Assembly: GCA_030152225.1 (NCBI GenBank)
Contig: JASLHL010000227.1
Span: 1-15,856, forward strand
Length of the DNA stretch: 15,856 bases
Reading direction: 5' to 3'
From: Flavobacterium sp.
Lineage (GTDB): Bacteria; Bacteroidota; Bacteroidia; Flavobacteriales; Flavobacteriaceae
This document shows positions 7,667 through 15,823 of the stretch, one piece after another (the stretch's first letter is position 1; every line of letters begins with the position of its first letter). A program made the position numbers and the translations under genes. The notes beneath the pieces were generated by a model. The model had not been told where the DNA came from, did not search any database, and saw only the letters and a list, made by a program, of their open reading frames with translations.

Positions 7667-9112
7667 ATGGAACAAGCAATTAAAGCAATCAACAACGTAA
7701 TCTGGTCGGATATTTTCATTTTCTTATGCTTAGGAGCTGGGTTATTTTTTACCATCAAGACGCGTTTTATACAGGTGCGTTATCTCAAACAAATGGTCAG
7801 GCTCCTCTTTACAGAAGGTTCATCAGAAAAAGGGGTAAGTCCTTTCCAGGCCTTCAGCATCGCTATTGCAGGCCGTGTGGGTGTAGGAAATATCGTAGGT
7901 GTTGCTACTGCGATTGCCTACGGCGGACCTGGTGCTATTTTTTGGATGTGGATCATAGCATTCTTAGGGAGCGCTTCTGCTTTTGTTGAATCTACCTTAG
8001 CTCAAATATACAAGGAAGAAAAAAACGGTCAGTACTGTGGAGGTCCCGCCTTTTACATTGAAAAAGGGCTGAATAACAAAAAACTAGCCATCGCATTTGC
8101 TGTGCTAACCATCATAAGCTGTACGTTATTTCTACCGAGTATTCAAGGAAACAGCATCTCAATTAGTATCAAAGATGCTTTTGATGTTCCGCAATGGATA
8201 ACGGGACTTGGCGTTTGTATCGTATTAAGCTTAACTGTGTTCGGGGGAGCTAAAAAAATTGGAAACATCGCTCAAGTAATTGTGCCATTTATGGCATTGA
8301 TCTACATTATTATGGCTGTTGTTATTATTGCTATAAACGCCAAAGAAATACCAGGTATTTTCGCTTTAATCTTCCGTTCAGCCTTTAATTTAGAAGCTAC
8401 TTTCAGTGGTATTTTCGGTGCTGCTATTGCTTGGGGAGTCAAACGAGGCATCTACTCCAATGAAGCAGGACAAGGAACAGCTCCACATGCTGCTGCTGCA
8501 TCTGAGACTTCACACCCTGTTAAACAAGGATTGGTACAAGCTTTTTCGGTTTATATCGACACACTTTTTGTCTGTACAGCAACCGCTTTAATGATCTTAT
8601 TCACCCATCAATACAATGTGTTTGATCAAGCAGGAAACTATATTGTTCAACATATTCCAGGTGTTGAAGCAGGTTCTGCCTATACTGTACAAGCCATTGC
8701 CGTTCACTTTCCACTAATTGCCAGTCAGTTTATAGCCCTCGCCTTGACCTTTTTCGCCTTTACAACCATTATGGCGTACGTCTTTATCGCCGAATCCAAT
8801 TTTAATTACTTGACCAATCAACCCAAAAGAATCTTGCGTTGGATCATGCGCCTAATACTATTAGCAACCGTTTTTTATGCCTCAATCAATGAATCATCTA
8901 TTGCTTGGGGAATTGGGGATATTGGTGTTGGCCTGATGGCATGGATTAATTTTATCGTCATTCTCTTGCTACACAAACCAACCATTACCGCCCTACACGA
9001 CTATATTGCCCAATATAAACAAGGGCTAAATCCAATCTTTGATCCAGAAAAACTAAAAATAAAAAATGCAAGTCCTATTTGGCAAAGACTCTTAAAAGAA
9101 AGAAAAAGTTAG
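7667..9112 (+). CDS. Alanine/glycine:cation symporter family protein (AGCS)
   Basis: The 481-residue inner-membrane protein belongs to the alanine or glycine:Na+/H+ symporters, which import small neutral amino acids using an ion gradient. The family signature GGPGAIFWMWIIAFLG is at 86-101, preceded by the conserved PFQAFSIAIAGRVGVGNI stretch (59-76). About ten to eleven hydrophobic segments span the rest. The conserved ANGVKRG-type loop appears as AWGVKRGIYSNEAGQGTAPHAAAAS near the middle. The extreme C-terminus is basic and likely cytoplasmic. The usual SxxQALxxxLA part of the family reads FQAFSIAIA. ATG 7667 follows an AT-rich leader with only a 1-mismatch -7 candidate, TATTATTG, at 7603-7610. 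Exact substrate (alanine, glycine or other) cannot be read from sequence. Confidence 0.93.
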   Translation: MEQAIKAINNVIWSDIFIFLCLGAGLFFTIKTRFIQVRYLKQMVRLLFTEGSSEKGVSPFQAFSIAIAGRVGVGNIVGVATAIAYGGPGAIFWMWIIAFLGSASAFVESTLAQIYKEEKNGQYCGGPAFYIEKGLNNKKLAIAFAVLTIISCTLFLPSIQGNSISISIKDAFDVPQWITGLGVCIVLSLTVFGGAKKIGNIAQVIVPFMALIYIIMAVVIIAINAKEIPGIFALIFRSAFNLEATFSGIFGAAIAWGVKRGIYSNEAGQGTAPHAAAASETSHPVKQGLVQAFSVYIDTLFVCTATALMILFTHQYNVFDQAGNYIVQHIPGVEAGSAYTVQAIAVHFPLIASQFIALALTFFAFTTIMAYVFIAESNFNYLTNQPKRILRWIMRLILLATVFYASINESSIAWGIGDIGVGLMAWINFIVILLLHKPTITALHDYIAQYKQGLNPIFDPEKLKIKNASPIWQRLLKERKS

Positions 9113-9143
9113 TTGAACACCTGCGAACTCTTTCCTACCTTTG
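9113..9143 (+). promoter_or_regulatory. Predicted promoter of the GNAT gene
   Basis: TTG (9113-9115), right after the symporter stop, a 20-bp spacer and TACCTTTG (9136-9143) match both consensus elements exactly. Initiation near 9150 leaves about 16 bases before ATG 9166. Confidence 0.75.
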
Positions 9144-9165
9144 TTTAAAATTTAAAAACAGCATC

Positions 9166-9732
9166 ATGCATTTTACCATTAGACCTGCACAGCAAGAAGA
9201 TTTCGACGTTGTTCCTGAATTAATGTTACAAGCGATGGAAGACATCGTGTTCAGTTTCATTCAACAAGAAGATATTGAAGAAGCCATTCATTTTCTGACT
9301 ACCTTATTCAAACAACCCGATAACTTATATAGCTATCAAAATACCTTTGTCGCTGTAGATGAAGAGGAAAATGTAGTTGGCTCCATTACAGGGTACAACG
9401 GAGATGACTTTATCAAATTAAGACAACCTGTACTTGATTTAATGAAGAAAAAGTACAGCAACGAAATGATTCCAGAACCCGAAACTGAAGGTGGAGAATA
9501 CTACTTAGATACAGTAGCTGTATCTCCTTTAGCACAAGGGAAAGGCGTTGGCAGTCATTTGTTAAAAGCTGCAGCGGATTTTGCTAAAGCACAACAATAC
9601 AAACAAATCGGACTGATTGTCGATTTAGAAAACCCCAATGCAATGAAACTCTATTCAAGATTGGGATTTGTTCAAGGCAAACAACTTGATTTTGTTGGCG
9701 GAGAATACTACCACATGTACATTCAATTCTAA
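9166..9732 (+). CDS. GNAT-family N-acetyltransferase
   Basis: The 188-residue protein has the GNAT fold, which moves an acetyl group from acetyl-CoA to an amine. Motif A is clear: the YLDTVAVSP strand (113-121) leads into the pyrophosphate-binding loop QGKGVGSHLL (124-133). Motif B follows as IVDLENPNAMKLYSRLGF (151-168), with the Asn and Tyr typical of the CoA-side helix. The frame is open back to TTG 9079 inside the symporter gene, but that is rejected: the promoter lies at 9113-9143, downstream of it, and the family start IRPAQ follows ATG 9166 directly. The gene is flanked by its own promoter and terminator. The acceptor is not identifiable; it could be a small molecule or a protein amine. 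Confidence 0.92.
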   Translation: MHFTIRPAQQEDFDVVPELMLQAMEDIVFSFIQQEDIEEAIHFLTTLFKQPDNLYSYQNTFVAVDEEENVVGSITGYNGDDFIKLRQPVLDLMKKKYSNEMIPEPETEGGEYYLDTVAVSPLAQGKGVGSHLLKAAADFAKAQQYKQIGLIVDLENPNAMKLYSRLGFVQGKQLDFVGGEYYHMYIQF

Positions 9733-9740
9733 AATAAACA

Positions 9741-9770
9741 GGGGAATATCAAAATGATATTCCCTTTTTT
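9741..9770 (+). terminator. Rho-independent terminator of the GNAT gene
   Basis: GGGAATATCA (9742-9751), loop AAA and TGATATTCCC (9755-9764) form a perfect 10-bp stem followed by six Ts, 10 bp after the stop codon. Confidence 0.93.
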
Positions 9771-9822
9771 AGTTCCTTTGCTTTATTCCTGATTAGAAAT
9801 CTTCTTTTTGATAGAGATTATT

Positions 9823-9830
9823 TATATTTG
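9823..9830 (+). promoter_or_regulatory. Predicted -7 box of the menG-porT promoter
   Basis: TATATTTG matches TAnnTTTG exactly. Initiation near 9837 would leave a leader of about 10 bases before ATG 9847. The -33 position is only a TTC-like match. Confidence 0.55.
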
Positions 9831-9846
9831 CCTAAAAATAATCACA

Positions 9847-10575
9847 ATGAGTAAAAATATCACGCCCTATAAAGATTCTCAGCTTGGAAAAAAACAACAA
9901 GTAGAGCAAATGTTCGATACAATTTCTGGCAATTATGACAATTTGAATCGAATGATCTCATTAGGGACGGATCAAGGCTGGAGAAGAAAAGTTTTAAAAC
10001 TGGTTGCGGAAACAAATCCGACGACTATTTTAGATATCGCCACTGGAACAGGTGATATGGCTATTCTATTGTCTAAGACTAACGCTCAAAAAATCACGGG
10101 ACTCGACCTATCTGCTGGAATGCTAGAGGTGGGAAGAAAAAAAATTCAAGCCCTAAATCTCGAGAAAAGAATCGAAATGATTCAGGGCGACTCAGAAAAT
10201 CTACCCTTTGAAGACAACTCTTTTGATGCTATTACTGTTGGCTTTGGTATACGAAATTTTGAAAATTTAGAAAAAGGTTTAACAGAAATTTTAAGAGTAT
10301 TAAAACCTAATGGAATTTTTATTATCTTAGAAACCTCAGTTCCGACTAAATTTCCATTTAAGCAAGGATACTTCTTTTACACCAAAAACATCATGCCTTT
10401 CATGGGAAAAATGTTTTCAAAAGATCAAGATGCTTATAAATATTTATCCGATTCAGCCAAAAATTTCCCTTTTGGACAAGAGTTGAACAATATTCTAGTG
10501 AAAGTTGGGTTTAAAACTGTAAAACACCGTCCGCAAACGATGGGTATAGCAACCATATCTTCTGCTTCAAAGTAG
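9847..10575 (+). CDS. menG: Demethylmenaquinone methyltransferase
   Basis: The 242-residue SAM-dependent methyltransferase performs the last step of menaquinone synthesis, methylating demethylmenaquinone. The same family (UbiE/COQ5) also acts on ubiquinone precursors, but Bacteroidota use menaquinone. Visible are the SAM-binding motif LDIATGTGD (62-70), the acidic end of strand 2 in TGLDLSAGML (84-93), the family signature GFGIRNF (132-138) and the RVLKPNG motif before the PTKFPFKQGYFFYTKNIMP segment typical of UbiE. ATG 9847 is preferred over the upstream TTG 9808, which lies before the predicted transcription start. The stop is 2 bp from the porT start, so the pair is probably transcribed and translated together. 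Confidence 0.95.
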   Translation: MSKNITPYKDSQLGKKQQVEQMFDTISGNYDNLNRMISLGTDQGWRRKVLKLVAETNPTTILDIATGTGDMAILLSKTNAQKITGLDLSAGMLEVGRKKIQALNLEKRIEMIQGDSENLPFEDNSFDAITVGFGIRNFENLEKGLTEILRVLKPNGIFIILETSVPTKFPFKQGYFFYTKNIMPFMGKMFSKDQDAYKYLSDSAKNFPFGQELNNILVKVGFKTVKHRPQTMGIATISSASK

Positions 10576-10577
10576 AT

Positions 10578-11374
10578 ATGAGAAAACTGTTTATTTTATT
10601 TGTTATTTTATTACCTCTGCAAATGTATCTGCACAGTGGATTTTTGGAAAAAACCCTATTCGCAACAAACCCGACTGGGACAAACAACGTGTTCATTATG
10701 GATACTATATTGGTTCGAATTTCCTGAATTTCAATTATTCTTACGATAAACAGTACTACGATAAAATACGAGAACTGAGTCAAGAATACGGTACAGACCA
10801 TGCGGAGATTCAAGTTACGGGCGCAATGGGTTTTAACGTTGGACTTGTTGGAAACCTGCGCATCAACGAATACTTAGACTTGCGTTTTGAACCAGGATTA
10901 GTGTATTCTAAACGAGACTTAAAGTTTCCTAGCGCACTCATTATGGATTATTATGCCAATAAACCAATTGAAACGCTACCTACCGTACAGGAGTTACTAA
11001 ACTCTAGCTCGAAATCGATCAGTACCACACTGATTCATTTCCCTTTACTCTTGAAGTTTTCTGCTTTGCGTACAGGAAATATTCGTCCTTATGTAGTTGG
11101 AGGTTTTTCGGCTGACTTAAATTTAAGCAGCAATCACAAATCAGAAGACGATAATTACGAAGGGGTTTGGAGAATGAAACAATGGACCACCAATTACGAA
11201 CTTGGGGTGGGTGTTGATATCTATTTTGAATACTTTAAATTCAGCCCTTCTATTCGTGGTGTATTTGGGTTAAACGACGAATTAATTCGAGATCGCAATC
11301 CAGATAGTCCATGGACTGGGCATATTACTTCTATGAAAACTAGAGGTATTTTCTTGAATTTTACGGTGCACTAA
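10578..11374 (+). pseudogene. porT: PorT-family outer-membrane protein of type IX secretion, frameshifted in the signal peptide
   Basis: ATG 10578 begins a signal-peptide-like frame (MRKLFILFVILLP) that stops at 10727. From about 10618 onward the frame that runs to 11374 encodes a PorT-like protein: SAQW at the signal cleavage site, GKNPIRNKPDWDKQRVHYGYYIG, GFNVGLVGNLR and LRFEPGLVYSKRDL, which are typical of PorT/SprT, then repeated beta strands. PorT is needed for type IX protein secretion and forms an outer-membrane barrel. Adding one T anywhere in the T-rich part, for example the TTTT at 10606-10609, gives one 265-residue protein with a good signal peptide (MRKLFILFVIFITSANVSAQ). The second frame has no ATG, GTG or TTG before 10826. 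This could be a real mutation, an off-state of slippage, or a 1-base error in the sequence. The gene follows menG by 2 bp. Confidence 0.85.
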
Positions 11375-12101
11375 AAACCGTTCTTCGGAATTCGCTTAAA
11401 ACAATAGAAGTTGCCATCGCAACATTTAAACTTTCCGTTTGTTGTAAATCACCGAAACGCGGTATGGTTATTCTACGCGTAACCATTTGTTCTAAGGCTG
11501 CTGAAATCCCATTGGCTTCATTACCCATTACAATTACTCCTGGCTGTACCGCATTCATTTCGTATATATTTTCTCCTCCCAAAAAGGTTCCATAGACAGG
11601 TACAGCTGTAGTAGACAATAAAGCAGCTAAATCTGTGTATACAATATTTACACGAGAAACAGACCCCATAGTAGCCTGAATTACTTTTGGATTATATACA
11701 TCTACCGTTTCTGAAGAACACACCAAATGACGAATTCCGAACCAATCACACAAGCGAATAATCGTTCCTAAATTACCTGGATCGCGAATATCATCTAAGG
11801 CCACTACCCAATCCGAAAAATCAACGGTCTTACTTGCTAAAGAATGAAAAACAGCCAAACAATTGGGCGTGGTTGTCAAAGCACTCATTTTCTTCAAATC
11901 CTCCTGTGACACCTCTGTTATCTGATTTTCAGGTACTTCAAATCCCATATCTTGGGTCACATACAAATGTTCCAAAACAAAAGAAGATTGCAAGAGTTCT
12001 TCGATCACTTTAACCCCTTCTGCAATAAACAATTGGTATTCTTTTCTGTATTTTTTTTGATGAAGGCTTTTTATTCGTTTAATTTGGTTTTTGGTAACCA
12101 T
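11361..12101 (-). CDS. SpoU/TrmH-family RNA 2'-O-methyltransferase
   Basis: The 246-residue SPOUT-class enzyme transfers a methyl group from SAM to a ribose 2'-hydroxyl of rRNA or tRNA. The N-terminal region (about 1-90) is the L30e-like RNA-binding part, with RIKSLHQKKYRKEYQLFIAEG as its conserved start. The knotted methyltransferase domain shows motif 1 DPGNLGTIIR (107-116), motif 2 VMGNEANGIS (191-200) and motif 3 ESLNVAMAT (223-231). The target could be 23S rRNA (RlmB-like) or tRNA; sequence alone does not decide. It converges on porT and its last 14 bases overlap the end of that gene, with no obvious terminator between. Its start lies 42 bp from that of tamL on the opposite strand, so both promoters share this short gap. 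Confidence 0.94.
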   Translation of the reverse strand: MVTKNQIKRIKSLHQKKYRKEYQLFIAEGVKVIEELLQSSFVLEHLYVTQDMGFEVPENQITEVSQEDLKKMSALTTTPNCLAVFHSLASKTVDFSDWVVALDDIRDPGNLGTIIRLCDWFGIRHLVCSSETVDVYNPKVIQATMGSVSRVNIVYTDLAALLSTTAVPVYGTFLGGENIYEMNAVQPGVIVMGNEANGISAALEQMVTRRITIPRFGDLQQTESLNVAMATSIVLSEFRRTVFSAP

Positions 12102-12118
12102 AAAAAAATGTATTTTTG
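12091..12118 (+). promoter_or_regulatory. Predicted promoter of tamL
   Basis: TTG (12091-12093), a 17-bp spacer and TATTTTTG (12111-12118) match the consensus. Initiation near 12125 would leave a leader of about 19 bases before TTG 12144. The -33 element lies inside the first codons of the divergent methyltransferase gene. Confidence 0.6.
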
Positions 12119-12143
12119 ATCTATATATATCGATGTAATAAAG

Positions 12144-14708
12144 TTGGGCAAATTTTTATCAAAAATAGTATTTATTCTTATACTCTCTGCATATTTTTTT
12201 TCGTGTTCACTAACGAAGAATGTGCCAGAGGATTATGATTTATTGATGGAGAACACCATTGATATCAACGATAAGAAAACTTCAAAAGAAGAAATTCACA
12301 ATCAGCTCTACCAGCAACCAAATAGTAAATTTCCCGTAATAGGCACTCGCCTGCGCTTGAATCTATACAACCTAGCGCGACAAGATGCAGATTCAAACTA
12401 CCACGCTTGGCTAGACAAACACCCCAAAACAGATAAAGCCTTAGAAGGATTGCTTTCGCGAAAGCAAGTAAACCGCTTAGGGGAGTCATTTGTTATTTCG
12501 GGTTTCAACAATTTTTTAATGAAAACAGGTGAACCTCCCGTTTTATACGATAGCCTTAAAACGGAGAAATCACGAACGCGATTAAAGAACTACTATTTCA
12601 ACAAAGGCTACTTCGATACCAAAGTAACCAATGAAACCAAGCAGATAGCCAATCAAAAAATAACCAATTCGTATCATGTGACAACGGGTGATCCGTACTA
12701 TATTGACAGCATTGCATACCATATTTCCACCCCTGCTCTAAAAACCTTATACGAAACAAATAAACCAAAAAGTACCCTCAAAGAAAATACAGTATTTGAT
12801 GTAAACAACTTTGAAGAAGAACGCAAACGCTTGACTTCTATTTTCAGAAATAACGGGGCTTATCACTTCCAAGAAATCAATATCCGCTATGAGGTAGATA
12901 CTATTTTGGATCGCAAAAACAAAGCGAATGTTTTACTTATTGTCGACCAACAAACGGTAAAATCAGGCGATACGCTAACACAGGTTCCCTTTAAGATTTA
13001 TCAAATCAGCAAAGTGAATATATTCACGGATAACGTTTCTAAAAACAAAGCCTATGTATTAGATAGCTTGCAATACAACGGTTTTAATATCTACAGTTCA
13101 ACAAAACTACAATATAAACCCAAAGCACTAACGGATGCCATTTTTATTACACCTGAAAGTACATTTAGTGACTCGAGACGTATTTTAACTTCGCGTTCTA
13201 TTAGTAACTTGCGTATCTTCAACTATCCTGTAATTGAATATTTGGAAGATCCTACAGATCCAGAAGGCAATACATTGATCAGTAATATTTACTTGACTTC
13301 GAGAAAAAAGATGACCTTTAACCCTTCTTTGGATGTCACCCACTCCAATATTCAAGATTTTGGTATTGGTGGAAGCATGGGATTACTATTCCGAAATGTC
13401 TTTAGGGGAGCCGAAATCTTAGAATTTGGTTTGAGAGGAACTATTGGATCCTCTCGTCAAATGAGTAACCCTAATGATGTATTTTTCAATGTTACGGAAT
13501 ATGGAGCGGATATCAAATTGACGTTTCCGCGTTTCTTATTCCCTTTCGCCTCCAACAAAATCATTCCTAAAACAATGTTGCCAACGACGGCCATGAGTTT
13601 TGGTTTTGCAAGACAGCGAAATATTGGATTAGACAAAGATAATTTTACAGGTATAATCAACTATAGCTGGTATCCTTCACGCAAAAATTCATTTAGTGTC
13701 GATGTAGCGAATATTCAGTATGTTCGAAATACCAACCCCAATAATTATTTTAGCGTTTACAAATCATCCTATACCACCTTAAATAGCATTTCCCAAAACT
13801 ATGACGTACCAGATGAATATGTAGATGCCAATGGCAATCTAACAATACAAGGCGAAGGGGCCAATCAATTCATTAAAGATGCGTTAGCCCCTAACAATCC
13901 CATGGGGATCGAGCCCAATGATTACAGTGAGATCCGAAGTATCGAAGAGCGAAAAGTTAGGCTTTCTGAAAATAACCTAATCTTAGCCTCAAACATCTCG
14001 TTTAACTCTTCTACGCGCACGGGAATCAACGATCAAAGTTTTTATACTGTACGAGCAAAAGTAGAAGCAGCAGGGGGAATGCTCAATCTTTTTATGAATG
14101 GCGTAAGCAATAAAGAAGGCAATACCGGAAAAAAAACCCTCTTTGACGTAGAATACTCACAGTATGTCAAAACAGAACTAGACTATGTTAAATACTGGGA
14201 TTTAGGCCGTCAACAGGTAGTAGCCCTACGCCTATTTGGAGGTCTTGCTGTTCCCTATGGCAATGCGAACTCAATTCCATTCTCACGCAGCTACTTTTCT
14301 GGGGGATCCAATGACAATCGCGGTTGGCAATCTTACCGTCTGGGTCCAGGAAAAAGCGGTGGAATCAACGACTTTAACGAAGCGAATATGAAACTCTTCT
14401 TTAGTACAGAATATCGCTTTAACATCAGTGGAAAATGGAACGGTGCGTTCTTTGTAGATGCTGGAAACATTTGGAATGTCTTTGATAATGTGGAGGATAA
14501 AAATTATACCTTCAACGGAATAAGCTCACTCAAAGACATGGCAGTGAGTTCTGGTTTGGGAATACGCTATGACTTTAGTTTCTTTGTATTTCGATTAGAT
14601 GCAGGATTCAAAACCTACGATCCTTCGATATATACCAAACGCAAATGGTTTGGAGAATTTAGCCTAAGAGAGGCTGTCTGGAATGTTGGTATTAATTATC
14701 CATTCTAA
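12144..14708 (+). CDS. tamL: TamL: lipoprotein BamA/TamA-family outer-membrane assembly protein
   Basis: The 854-residue protein is an Omp85-superfamily protein of the kind called TamL in Bacteroidota, where TamA carries a lipid anchor. It starts with a lipoprotein signal (KFLSK, hydrophobic core, FFSC) with the acylated cysteine C21. The part up to about residue 400 has POTRA-like alternating strands and helices. The C-terminal half is the beta-barrel, with the RGW (726-728) of the SNDNRGWQSY loop matching the conserved RG[FY] motif of Omp85 proteins, and it ends in INYPF with a terminal Phe. It should help insert or move envelope proteins together with TamB. The start is TTG 12144, since the only nearby in-frame ATG (12108) is followed by TGA within three codons. 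No tamB gene lies next to it in this window. Full BamA function is an alternative. Confidence 0.9.
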   Translation: MGKFLSKIVFILILSAYFFSCSLTKNVPEDYDLLMENTIDINDKKTSKEEIHNQLYQQPNSKFPVIGTRLRLNLYNLARQDADSNYHAWLDKHPKTDKALEGLLSRKQVNRLGESFVISGFNNFLMKTGEPPVLYDSLKTEKSRTRLKNYYFNKGYFDTKVTNETKQIANQKITNSYHVTTGDPYYIDSIAYHISTPALKTLYETNKPKSTLKENTVFDVNNFEEERKRLTSIFRNNGAYHFQEINIRYEVDTILDRKNKANVLLIVDQQTVKSGDTLTQVPFKIYQISKVNIFTDNVSKNKAYVLDSLQYNGFNIYSSTKLQYKPKALTDAIFITPESTFSDSRRILTSRSISNLRIFNYPVIEYLEDPTDPEGNTLISNIYLTSRKKMTFNPSLDVTHSNIQDFGIGGSMGLLFRNVFRGAEILEFGLRGTIGSSRQMSNPNDVFFNVTEYGADIKLTFPRFLFPFASNKIIPKTMLPTTAMSFGFARQRNIGLDKDNFTGIINYSWYPSRKNSFSVDVANIQYVRNTNPNNYFSVYKSSYTTLNSISQNYDVPDEYVDANGNLTIQGEGANQFIKDALAPNNPMGIEPNDYSEIRSIEERKVRLSENNLILASNISFNSSTRTGINDQSFYTVRAKVEAAGGMLNLFMNGVSNKEGNTGKKTLFDVEYSQYVKTELDYVKYWDLGRQQVVALRLFGGLAVPYGNANSIPFSRSYFSGGSNDNRGWQSYRLGPGKSGGINDFNEANMKLFFSTEYRFNISGKWNGAFFVDAGNIWNVFDNVEDKNYTFNGISSLKDMAVSSGLGIRYDFSFFVFRLDAGFKTYDPSIYTKRKWFGEFSLREAVWNVGINYPF

Positions 14709-14723
14709 TCAAATAATAATTAG

Positions 14724-14731
14724 TATTTTTG
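14724..14731 (+). promoter_or_regulatory. Predicted -7 box of the fbaA promoter
   Basis: TATTTTTG matches TAnnTTTG exactly. Initiation near 14738 leaves about 18 bases before ATG 14756. No exact TTG is seen at the -33 position. The upstream TTG codon at 14729 lies inside this box and is not a start. Confidence 0.6.
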
Positions 14732-14755
14732 TCGAATAAATTAAACAACACGACT

Positions 14756-15823
14756 ATGGCACACAATATTAAACCTGGAGTAGCATTTGGAGATCAAGTG
14801 CAAGAAATATTCAATTATGCAAAAGAGAAAGGTTTTGCTTTACCAGCTGTTAACGTGACTAGTTCTAGTACGATCAACGGAGTATTGGAAACAGCAGCAA
14901 AACTCAATGCACCTGTTATTATTCAATTTTCGAATGGTGGTGCTTCTTTCATGGCAGGGAAAGGTTTATCGAATGAAAATCAAAAATCGGCTATTGCAGG
15001 AGCTATTGCAGGAGCAAAACACGTACACACATTAGCTGAAGCCTATGGCGTGTCTGTTATTTTACATACAGATCACTGTGCTAAAAAACTATTACCTTGG
15101 ATTGATGGTTTACTAGATGCAAGTGAAGAACATATGGCTAAATACGGAAAACCGTTATTCAGCTCTCATATGATTGATTTATCAGAAGAACCTATCAAAG
15201 AAAATATAGAGATTTCTAAAAAATACCTTGAACGCATGGATAAGATGGGTATGACTTTAGAAATTGAATTGGGAATTACAGGTGGAGAAGAAGATGGTGT
15301 AGACAATACAGGTGTTGACTCTTCAAAACTATATACACAACCAGACGAAGTAGCTTATGCTTATGAGGAATTAAGCAAAATTAGCCCTCGTTTTACTATT
15401 GCAGCAGCTTTTGGAAACGTTCACGGTGTTTACAAACCTGGAAACGTAAAGCTTACGCCAATCATCTTAAAGAACTCGCAAGACTATGTGGCTAAAAAAT
15501 TCAACTTAGGACACAATCCAGTTGACTTTGTTTTCCACGGTGGTTCAGGTTCATCATTAGAAGAAATTAGAGAAGCCATTTCATATGGTGTAATTAAAAT
15601 GAATATCGATACAGATCTTCAGTTTGCTTACACAGAAGGAATTAGAGATTATATGACTTCTAAAATTGATTATTTAAAAACTCAAATAGGTAACCCAGAA
15701 GGAGCCGATGTACCAAATAAAAAGTACTACGATCCTCGTGGATGGGTAAGACAAGGAGAAGTAACTTTCAATACTCGCTTAGAAGAGGCATTTAAAGACT
15801 TAAACAATGTAAATACGTTGTAG
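14756..15823 (+). CDS. fbaA: Class II fructose-bisphosphate aldolase
   Basis: The 355-residue cytoplasmic enzyme splits fructose-1,6-bisphosphate into glyceraldehyde-3-phosphate and dihydroxyacetone phosphate in glycolysis, and runs in reverse in gluconeogenesis. It belongs to the zinc-dependent E. coli FbaA type (about 359 residues). The catalytic and zinc residues all line up with the E. coli numbers at a constant offset of 3: D106, H107, E171, H223 and H261 correspond to D109, H110, E174, H226 and H264. Signature segments are ILHTDHCAKK (102-111), LEIELGITGGEED (168-180), FGNVHGVYKPGN (219-230) and FHGGSGSS (260-267). ATG 14756 is preferred over an upstream TTG that falls inside the promoter. 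No terminator is visible before the window end. Confidence 0.97.
   Translation: MAHNIKPGVAFGDQVQEIFNYAKEKGFALPAVNVTSSSTINGVLETAAKLNAPVIIQFSNGGASFMAGKGLSNENQKSAIAGAIAGAKHVHTLAEAYGVSVILHTDHCAKKLLPWIDGLLDASEEHMAKYGKPLFSSHMIDLSEEPIKENIEISKKYLERMDKMGMTLEIELGITGGEEDGVDNTGVDSSKLYTQPDEVAYAYEELSKISPRFTIAAAFGNVHGVYKPGNVKLTPIILKNSQDYVAKKFNLGHNPVDFVFHGGSGSSLEEIREAISYGVIKMNIDTDLQFAYTEGIRDYMTSKIDYLKTQIGNPEGADVPNKKYYDPRGWVRQGEVTFNTRLEEAFKDLNNVNTL

Noticed and set aside
9079..9165. TTG start for the GNAT gene inside the symporter gene
   Set aside because: It lies upstream of the exact promoter match at 9113-9143, and the added segment is basic and not part of the GNAT fold.
9808..9846. TTG start for menG
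   Set aside because: It lies before the -7 box at 9823-9830, so it would not be in the transcript.
10511..10813. 100-codon minus-strand open frame antisense to menG and porT
   Set aside because: It shadows the conserved PorT coding frame on the plus strand and has no recognisable features.
10578..11374. Two separate genes (49-residue peptide plus 182-residue protein) instead of a broken porT
   Set aside because: The frame between 10618 and 10826 encodes conserved PorT residues with no start codon, so one frameshifted gene is the simpler reading.
14729..14755. TTG start for fbaA
   Set aside because: It overlaps the -7 box and adds nine residues absent from the family.
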